Part shown: positions 58,775 to 64,000 of the stretch, one piece after another
Layout: each line of letters begins with the position of its first letter
Position numbering within the stretch: position 1 is the first letter of the stretch
NCBI GenBank assembly: GCA_947627325.1
Contig: CANQVO010000001.1
Span: 186,001 to 250,000, forward strand
From: an uncultured Oscillospiraceae bacterium
GTDB taxonomy: Bacteria; Bacillota; Clostridia; Oscillospirales; Oscillospiraceae
Direction: 5' to 3'
Length of the DNA: 64,000 nucleotides
Position numbers and translations under genes: made by a program
Notes under the pieces: model-generated
Databases searched by the model: none
What the model was told of the DNA's origin: nothing
The model's input: only the letters and a program-made list of their open reading frames with translations

Positions 58775-60067
58775 TCAGTTGTACGGGAAGCCGGTGCCGT
58801 TGATCCAGTTCACGTTGGGGTAGTATTTCAGCGCGTCCACCCGGGTGCCGTTGATCCGCAGCTCAAAGTGGAGGTGGGGGCCGGTGACCCGGCCGGTGTC
58901 GCCCACGTAGCCGATGACCTGGCCCTGCTTCACCGTGTCCCCCTCCTTCACCGCCCGCTTGGACATATGGGCGTAGAGGGTGGTGACGCCGTCGCCCCGG
59001 CTGATGACCACGTAGTTGCCGTAGGTCCCCTGGTGGACGGAGGTGAGCACCACCCCGCCGTGGGCGGCGTAGATCTCCACGCCCTTGGCCGCGCCGATGT
59101 CGGTGCCGGCGTGGTTGGAGTACTGGCCGGTGACCGGGTGGGTCCGGGGGCCGAAGAAGGAGGTGACCCGGACGTTGCTCATGGGCAGGGGCCAGTAGTA
59201 GCCCGTGCCGGGGTCAAATTGGTAGCTGTTGCTGCCGCTCTTCTGGGCGGCGGCGATGGCGGCCTGGAGCTCCTTTTCCTTCTTGACGATCTCCGCGTCC
59301 ATCTCCTTGGCCGCGGCGTTCAGCTCGTCCAGAGCCTGCTGGGTCAGCTTCTCGTCGGCCTTGATCTCGTTGATGAGCGCCTGGACCTCCGCCTGCTGGC
59401 TCTGCAGCTCGTCCTTGGCGGCCTGCTGGGTCTCCCGGAGGGCCTGGGTCTCGGCCTGGGCCTGTTCCAGCTGGGCCTTGGCCGCCTTCAGCGCCTCCCG
59501 GGCCTCCACCAGCTGGTCGCAGACCTTCTGGTTGTAATCGGTGATGTTGTTGACCATCTCCACCCGGTCCAGCAGATCGGTAAAGCTCTCCGCGGAGAGG
59601 AGGATCTCCCAGTAGGAGACGGTGCCCTGCTCCTCCATGGCCCGGACCTGCTTGCAGAAGAGGGCAAACTGGGCCCGCTCCTTCTCCTCGTTCTCCGCCA
59701 CCTCCCGCTCCTTTTCCTCGATGAGGGCGGCGTACTGCGTCAGCTGGGCGTCCAGGTTCTCGATCTCCTCTTCCAGCACGGAGATCTGCTGGTCCAGCAG
59801 ACCCTTGCGGGCGGTGGCCTTGTCCCGCTCGGCCCCCAGGGCGTCCAGCTCCTTTTTGAGTTCGGACTTCTGCCCGGCCAGGTCCTTGTTCTTAGCCCGG
59901 AGGGCGTCGATCTCGCTCTGGATCTGGGCGGTGGAGGAGGCCGCGCCGGCGGAGCCCAAGTTGCCCAGGACCATGAAGACCATGGGCAGGATCATCAGCA
60001 ACGCCAGAATACAGGCCAGCAGGGCGGTGAACCGCTGGCGGCGGTTTTTCTTGTGATAGGCGCTCAT
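58775..60067 (-). CDS. Murein hydrolase activator/M23 endopeptidase (PcsB/EnvC-like)
   Basis: 430 residues. Signal anchor (~15-43), a long coiled coil (~45-285: QIQSEIDALRAKNKDLAGQK, EQAQAETQALRETQQAAKDE), then an M23 domain with YSNHAGTDIG, YGNYVVISRGDGVTTLYAHM and GPHLHFELRING. The His-Asp-His zinc residues (NHAGTD, HLH) appear intact, so it could itself cut peptidoglycan. The coiled coil fits the FtsX-driven EnvC/PcsB mode, and ftsE/ftsX lie immediately upstream. Confidence 0.92.
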   Translation of the reverse strand: MSAYHKKNRRQRFTALLACILALLMILPMVFMVLGNLGSAGAASSTAQIQSEIDALRAKNKDLAGQKSELKKELDALGAERDKATARKGLLDQQISVLEEEIENLDAQLTQYAALIEEKEREVAENEEKERAQFALFCKQVRAMEEQGTVSYWEILLSAESFTDLLDRVEMVNNITDYNQKVCDQLVEAREALKAAKAQLEQAQAETQALRETQQAAKDELQSQQAEVQALINEIKADEKLTQQALDELNAAAKEMDAEIVKKEKELQAAIAAAQKSGSNSYQFDPGTGYYWPLPMSNVRVTSFFGPRTHPVTGQYSNHAGTDIGAAKGVEIYAAHGGVVLTSVHQGTYGNYVVISRGDGVTTLYAHMSKRAVKEGDTVKQGQVIGYVGDTGRVTGPHLHFELRINGTRVDALKYYPNVNWINGTGFPYN

Positions 60068-60092
60068 ATCCCGCGCTCCCCCTTTATGGAAA

Positions 60093-61379
60093 TCAGACCT
60101 TCAGGAACCGGCGGATGGCAAGCAGGGAGCCCAGCACGCCGATGGCCAGCCCGCCGCCGCAGAAGGTCGCCAGCACAGCGGGCCAGAGGTTCTGGAAACT
60201 CACCACCACCAGGAAGCTCAGCTGTCCCGCGGAGGCCATGGACCGGGCGATCATGTTGTAGACCAGCCACTGCGCCCCGAAAGCCAGCCCGGCGCTGAAC
60301 AGCCCCAGCATGACCCCCTCGGCCACGAAGGGCCAGCAGATAAAGCCCTTGGTGGCCCCGCACATCCGCATGATGGCGATCTCGTCCCGGCGGTAGAAGG
60401 TGGCAAGGCGCAGGGTGTTGGCGATGATGAACAGGCTCACCACCGCCAAAATGGCCACCAGGATCAACGCGACCCCCGCGCCCACGTTCCGCAGGGCCAC
60501 CATCCCCTCCGCGCCCGCTAAGAAGCTGGAGGTGTCCGCCACGCCGGGCACCTGCTCCACCGCCCGCACCGTCTCCTCCAGCCGCTCCAGGTCGTTGACG
60601 TAGACCCGGAAGCGGTGGCGGAAGGTGTCGTCGGGCAGGAGCGCGAAGAGGCCCTGGTCGTCGGGCCGCTCGGCCCGGAACTCCTCCAGCACCTCCAGCC
60701 GGTCCACGAACTGGACCTGGCGGACGTTGGGCACGGCCAGGATCGCCTCCTCCAGGCCCCGGGCCTGGCTCTCGCTCAGGCTCTCGTCCAGGTAGGCGGA
60801 AAACTCGTTCCGGCGCTCCAGCTCCCGGAAGTTGGCGTCCAAATTCACCGCCACCAGGGTGAAGGTGCCCATGATGAGCAGACAGGCCACCGTCATGCAC
60901 ACCGCGGCGAAGGACATCAGGCCGTGGCGGAAGATGCTGACGATGCCCTCCCGCAGGAAATAGCCGAAATTCCAGCCCCGGCGGGGCTTTCTGCTCCGGG
61001 TGCGGTTGGTGCCCACCATCCGCCCCGGGTCCAGGGTCGCCCCGCGGCCCTGGGGATCGGGGATGGTCACCCGCTCCACCGGCACGTCGTACCCCGGCAC
61101 CCGGTCGTCCTCGGGGTCCGGGGCCCGCTCGTCCCGCCCCGGCTCCTCCTCGGCGGGCTCCTCCGGGGCCGGTCCCTCCGGCTGGGCGGAGTCGTCCGGG
61201 GGGGGCGCCGGCCCTTCGGCGGGGTCGTCCGTGGCCGGTTTCTCCGGCCCGGTGGGCGTGGCAAAAGTCGGCTCCGCCGGTTCGGCGGGGCCGTCCGTGA
61301 TAGCTTCCTCCGCCCCAGCGGGGCCGTCCAAGGCCGGCTCCTGGGGCGCTGTTTCGTCCTTCATCCGCTCGTCATCCAT
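60093..61379 (-). CDS. ftsX: Cell-division ABC permease with long acidic N-terminal extension
   Basis: 428 residues from the ATG at 61379, eight bases after AGGA; ATGs at 61385 and 61394 are alternatives. About 120 Pro/Glu/Ala-rich residues precede the usual FtsX start (NFGYFLREGIVSIFRHGLMSF). The FtsX core then has one helix, an outer domain (SAYLDESLSESQARGLEEAILAVPNVRQVQF) and three further helices. With FtsE it relays a cytoplasmic signal to the downstream M23 protein. Normal FtsX is ~300 residues, so the extension is unusual. The start overlaps the ftsE stop. Confidence 0.9.
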   Translation of the reverse strand: MDDERMKDETAPQEPALDGPAGAEEAITDGPAEPAEPTFATPTGPEKPATDDPAEGPAPPPDDSAQPEGPAPEEPAEEEPGRDERAPDPEDDRVPGYDVPVERVTIPDPQGRGATLDPGRMVGTNRTRSRKPRRGWNFGYFLREGIVSIFRHGLMSFAAVCMTVACLLIMGTFTLVAVNLDANFRELERRNEFSAYLDESLSESQARGLEEAILAVPNVRQVQFVDRLEVLEEFRAERPDDQGLFALLPDDTFRHRFRVYVNDLERLEETVRAVEQVPGVADTSSFLAGAEGMVALRNVGAGVALILVAILAVVSLFIIANTLRLATFYRRDEIAIMRMCGATKGFICWPFVAEGVMLGLFSAGLAFGAQWLVYNMIARSMASAGQLSFLVVVSFQNLWPAVLATFCGGGLAIGVLGSLLAIRRFLKV

Positions 61380-62088
61380 TGGCATAGTCCTCATATCTGC
61401 TGGGCGGGACGTCTCTATAATAGCCGCCGGTCCCGTCCCGGAGGATGCGGCCCTCCTCGATGGCGATGACCCGCTTGCCCAGCCGGTCCACCAGGCCCTT
61501 TTCGTGGGTGACCACCAGCATGGTGGTGCCCAGGTCGTTGATCTGGGCCAGAAGTTCCATGAGCTCCACGCTCAGGCCGGGGTCCACATTGGCGGTGGGC
61601 TCGTCGGCGATGATCATCTCCGGGTTGTTCACCAGGGCCCGGGCGATAGCCAGGCGCTGCTGCTCCCCGCCGGAGAGCTGGTTGGGAAATTCCCGCTCCT
61701 TCCCCGACAGGCCCACCAGCTCCAGCACGTAGGGGATGCGCTTTCGCATGGTGTGGGTGGAGGAGCCCACCACCCGCATGACAAAAGCCAGGTTCTCCCA
61801 GACCGTCTTGTTTCGCATCAGCCGGAAGTCCTGGAACACCACCCCCAGGGTCCGCCGCAGATAGGGGACCTGGGAGGGCTTGATGTTGTTGAGGTTGTGG
61901 CCGTTGACCATGATCCGCCCGCCGGAGGGGGCGATCTCCGCGGTCATAAGCCGGGTGACGGTGGATTTGCCCGAGCCGGAGGGGCCCACCAGAAAGGCAA
62001 ATTCCCCGTCGTTGATCTGAAACGAGACCCCCTTCAGGGCCTCGGTCCCATTTTCGTAGACTTTGGTCACGTCAATGAAGCGTACCAT
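61372..62088 (-). CDS. ftsE: Cell-division ABC ATPase
   Basis: 238 residues. Walker A GPSGSGKS, Q-loop region VVFQDFRLM, signature LSGGEQQRLAIARAL and Walker B MIIADEPTANVD, all typical of FtsE. MVRFIDVTKVYENGTEALKGVSF is the usual N-terminus. It drives FtsX to activate cell-wall cleavage during division. It starts 12 bases after the PucR-type regulator. Confidence 0.96.
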   Translation of the reverse strand: MVRFIDVTKVYENGTEALKGVSFQINDGEFAFLVGPSGSGKSTVTRLMTAEIAPSGGRIMVNGHNLNNIKPSQVPYLRRTLGVVFQDFRLMRNKTVWENLAFVMRVVGSSTHTMRKRIPYVLELVGLSGKEREFPNQLSGGEQQRLAIARALVNNPEMIIADEPTANVDPGLSVELMELLAQINDLGTTMLVVTHEKGLVDRLGKRVIAIEEGRILRDGTGGYYRDVPPSRYEDYANG

Positions 62089-62100
62089 GGGAGCCTCCCG

Positions 62101-63192
62101 TCAGTTGTCGATACCCCGGGAGACCAGGTATTTCTTCACCATCAGCGCCACCTTGAAGGTGATGGCGTCGTCAAATTCCCGCAGGTCCAGGCCCGTGAGC
62201 TTCTTGATCTTCTCCAGCCGGTAGACCAGGGTGTTGCGGTGGACAAAGAGCTTGCGGGCGGTCTCGGATACGTTCAGGTTGTTCTCAAAGAACTTGTTGA
62301 TGGTAAAGAGGGTCTCCTGGTCCAGCGCGTCGATGGGGTTTTTCTTAAAGACCTCTTGCAGGAACATCTCGCACAGGGTGGCGGGCAGCTGGTAGATCAG
62401 CCGGCCGATGCCCAGGTTTTCGTAGTTGATGACGGCGATCTCGGTGTTGAAGACCTTGCCCACCTCGATGGCCACCCCGGCCTCCTTGCAGGAGCGGCCC
62501 AGGTCCCGCAGGTGGGGGGCCACGGTGCCGATGCCGATGACGCACTTGACGTGGAGCTCCTCCTCCAGCTGCTCCTGCATCTGGGTGGCGATGCGGTGGA
62601 GTTCCTTGGCGTCCCAGTTCTCCTCCAGGGCCTTGACCACGGCGATGTCCGTGTCGCTCAGGGAGAGGACGAAGTCGGACTGCTTGTCGGGGAACAGGCC
62701 CTGGATCAGGTCGATGGCGCCGGGGTCCCCCTCGGGGACCATGCGGATGAGGAAGACGGTCCAGGGGTGCTCGTCGGGGAAGTGGAGCTCCCGGGCCCGG
62801 ACGTAGATGTCGCCCACCAAAATATTGTCGGTGATGATGTTTTTCACAAAGGTGGCCCGGTCGTGCTTTTCCTCGTAAGACGCCTTGGCCCCGTTGAGGG
62901 CCACGGCGGCCAGACCGCAGAGGCTCTGGGCCTCCTCCCCCTCCCCGCCGATGAAGGCGGCGTAGTCGTAGAGGGTGCTCCAGCCCGACAGGGCGCGGAA
63001 GAGCTTGCCGTCCACATTCACATAGGCGCTGTCATGGCGGTTGATGGCCTCGGCCACGTGGGGCCAGCGCTCCCCCACCATGCTTAGATCGGTGCAGGCC
63101 ACCACCGCGCCCTCTCCGTCCACCACGCCTAGGGGCAACTTGGTGCAGTCCTTCATCTGAAGGATCACGCTTTGAAAGATGCGGCTGGACAT
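62101..63192 (-). CDS. PucR/CdaR-type transcriptional regulator
   Basis: 363 residues. A sensory N-terminal half (~1-130), a GGDEF-like CdaR central domain (~160-270, DIAVVKALEENWDAKELHRIA, VIGIGTVAPHLRDLGRSCKEA), and a C-terminal HTH (FFENNLNVSETARKLFVHRNTLVYRLEKIKKLTGLDL) matching the PucR HTH-30 family. Such regulators sense small metabolites. Its promoter carries two direct-repeat boxes. Being the first gene, it may control the ftsEX operon, but a role there is not established. Confidence 0.88.
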   Translation of the reverse strand: MSSRIFQSVILQMKDCTKLPLGVVDGEGAVVACTDLSMVGERWPHVAEAINRHDSAYVNVDGKLFRALSGWSTLYDYAAFIGGEGEEAQSLCGLAAVALNGAKASYEEKHDRATFVKNIITDNILVGDIYVRARELHFPDEHPWTVFLIRMVPEGDPGAIDLIQGLFPDKQSDFVLSLSDTDIAVVKALEENWDAKELHRIATQMQEQLEEELHVKCVIGIGTVAPHLRDLGRSCKEAGVAIEVGKVFNTEIAVINYENLGIGRLIYQLPATLCEMFLQEVFKKNPIDALDQETLFTINKFFENNLNVSETARKLFVHRNTLVYRLEKIKKLTGLDLREFDDAITFKVALMVKKYLVSRGIDN

Positions 63193-63250
63193 GGGTGTCC
63201 CCCTCCTTAACCCTCACACAGGTTCCTGATATTCTCTTCCTTTCCGTCGT

Positions 63251-63262
63251 CAACTCGACGAA
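63251..63262. repeat. Promoter-flanking repeat, box 1
   Basis: CAACTCGACGAA, in the leader of the PucR-type gene. It matches box 2 (63335-63346) at 11 of 12 positions in the same orientation and lies just downstream of the -10 box. Confidence 0.6.
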
Positions 63263-63282
63263 AAATTTTACCGAGTATGCCC

Positions 63283-63311
63283 ATTATACTGGAAGTTGGG
63301 AAAGAGTTCAA
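63283..63311 (-). promoter_or_regulatory. Promoter of the pucR-ftsEX-add run
   Basis: TTGAAC (63311-63306), a 17-base spacer and consensus TATAAT (63288-63283), 91 bases before the regulator's ATG. Confidence 0.8.
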
Positions 63312-63333
63312 TAGGTTTTGCAAAAAAATTTGT

Positions 63334-64000
63334 TCAATTCGACGAAGCGCCGCCCCCCGGGCCCTCCGCCGCCGCCAGCAGGGCGGCCACCTCCTCCCGG
63401 GTCAGAGGCCGGAAGGCCCCGGGCGCCAGCCCGGGGTCCAGCGTCAGGGGCCCAAAGGCCACCCGGGTCAGATGCCGCACCGGCTTGCCCCGGGCCGCGC
63501 ACATCCGCTTGACCTGGTGGTACTTCCCCTCCCCCAGGGTCACAAGCCCCTGGCCGGGGCCGGTGGGCCGCAGAGTGGCGGGGCGGCACATCTGCCCGTC
63601 CGCCAGGGTCATGCCGTCGGCGAAAGCGGCCACATCCTCCGCGTCAAACGTCCCCTCCACCTCCACGGCGTAGGTCTTGTCCACGTGGAAGCGGGGGGAG
63701 AGCAGGCGGTGGGCCAGCGGGCCGTCGTCGGTGAGGAGGAGCAGGCCGGTGGCGTCCTTATCCAGCCGCCCCACCGGGAAGAGGGCCCGGCGGCGGAGGT
63801 CGTCGGGGAGGAGCTCCAGCACCGTCCGCTCCCGCCGGTCCTCCGTGGCCGAGACCACGCCGGCGGGCTTGTGGAGCATCAGGTAGACAAAGCCCCCGCC
63901 CAGGACCTGACCGTCCACGGCGATCTCCGCCTCCGGCGGGCACTTCTCCTCCGGGCGGGCGGCCACCCGCCCGTCCACCGTCACCCGCCCCCGGCGGATC
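63334..64000 (-). CDS. RsuA/RluB-type pseudouridine synthase, start beyond window
   Basis: The open frame continues past base 64000 (IRRGRVTVDGRVAARPEEKC), so the first part of the S4 RNA-binding domain is missing. The visible ~222 residues hold the catalytic GRLDKDATGLLLLTDDG with the invariant Asp, KTYAVEVEG, and GKYHQVKRMCAARGKPVRHL, typical of RsuA/RluB/RluE enzymes that modify rRNA uridines. It ends with a low-complexity Gly/Ala tail. The substrate uridine cannot be told. Confidence 0.9.
   Translation of the reverse strand, partial: IRRGRVTVDGRVAARPEEKCPPEAEIAVDGQVLGGGFVYLMLHKPAGVVSATEDRRERTVLELLPDDLRRRALFPVGRLDKDATGLLLLTDDGPLAHRLLSPRFHVDKTYAVEVEGTFDAEDVAAFADGMTLADGQMCRPATLRPTGPGQGLVTLGEGKYHQVKRMCAARGKPVRHLTRVAFGPLTLDPGLAPGAFRPLTREEVAALLAAAEGPGGGASSN
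63335..63346. repeat. Promoter-flanking repeat, box 2
   Basis: CAATTCGACGAA, 24 bases upstream of the -35 box of the PucR-type gene and overlapping the pseudouridine-synthase stop. Box 1 is 84 bases away on the other side of the promoter. Confidence 0.6.

Noticed and set aside
51063-58803. Very long plus-strand open frames opposite addA and addB (over 1200 and 1590 codons)
   Set aside because: They are the antisense image of real genes with clear helicase/nuclease motifs; the predicted proteins are Gly/Gln/Val-rich with no domain.

Overview
The window looks like chromosome from a high-GC, anaerobic, spore-forming Clostridia of the Oscillospiraceae type (Flavonifractor/Lawsonibacter/Intestinimonas-like). 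This placement is an inference. It rests on strong GGAGG ribosome sites, AddAB rather than RecBCD, FtsEX with a PcsB/EnvC-like hydrolase, a PdaB-type deacetylase, rubrerythrin with a Fur-family regulator, a tandem glycine riboswitch, and several SLH-domain proteins. No rRNA, tRNA, IS element, integrase or CRISPR array was seen.

1-18,110 (minus strand): one long, tightly coupled surface-glycan operon, read from a strong promoter at 18,253-18,225. It carries three complete GT4 glycosyltransferases plus two more near the promoter end and one collapsed remnant; phosphohexomutase, mannose-6-phosphate isomerase and mannose-1-phosphate guanylyltransferase (GDP-mannose); a Wzm/Wzt-type ABC exporter; a two-TM beta-sandwich protein; a coiled-coil FkbM methyltransferase; the GDP-D-glycero-alpha-D-manno-heptose set (GmhA, HddA and a fused HddC-GmhB); and, cut by the window edge, a membrane sulfatase/LTA-synthase-like protein. 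With SLH proteins elsewhere in the window, a cell-wall or S-layer-associated heptose/mannose glycan is plausible.

18,111-30,810: housekeeping and stress genes. These are purA, a lipoprotein, a Fur/PerR-like regulator with rubrerythrin, a copper-amine-oxidase-N stalk protein, an AGCS amino-acid symporter under a tandem glycine riboswitch, a DNA alkyltransferase, cysteine synthase, a PdaB-like deacetylase, an SLH/beta-propeller protein and a proline-rich lipoprotein. Two copies of a ~70-bp terminator-containing repeat bracket the last two genes.

30,811-34,278: the most intriguing cassette. A 52-residue zinc-ribbon microprotein, an AAA+ ATPase and three small or membrane proteins form one operon, divergent from an XRE regulator with a perfect inverted-repeat operator placed just downstream of the operon promoter. 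I recognise no described system with this content.

34,318-49,041: accessory surface and signalling genes. These are a second HTH protein convergent with a membrane Ser/Thr kinase, an MBOAT/AlgX-like glycan O-acyltransferase pair with a ribbon-helix-helix protein, a MATE exporter, an SGNH-SLH esterase, a secreted nuclease, a GltD-like oxidoreductase, a repeat-rich non-coding stretch, and an ECF sigma/DUF4367 anti-sigma pair.

49,262-64,000 (minus strand): a second long operon-like run. It contains a PucR/CdaR-type regulator, ftsE, ftsX, an M23 murein hydrolase activator, an S41 peptidase, addB, addA and a GH43 glycosidase, preceded at the window end by a partial RsuA-type pseudouridine synthase.
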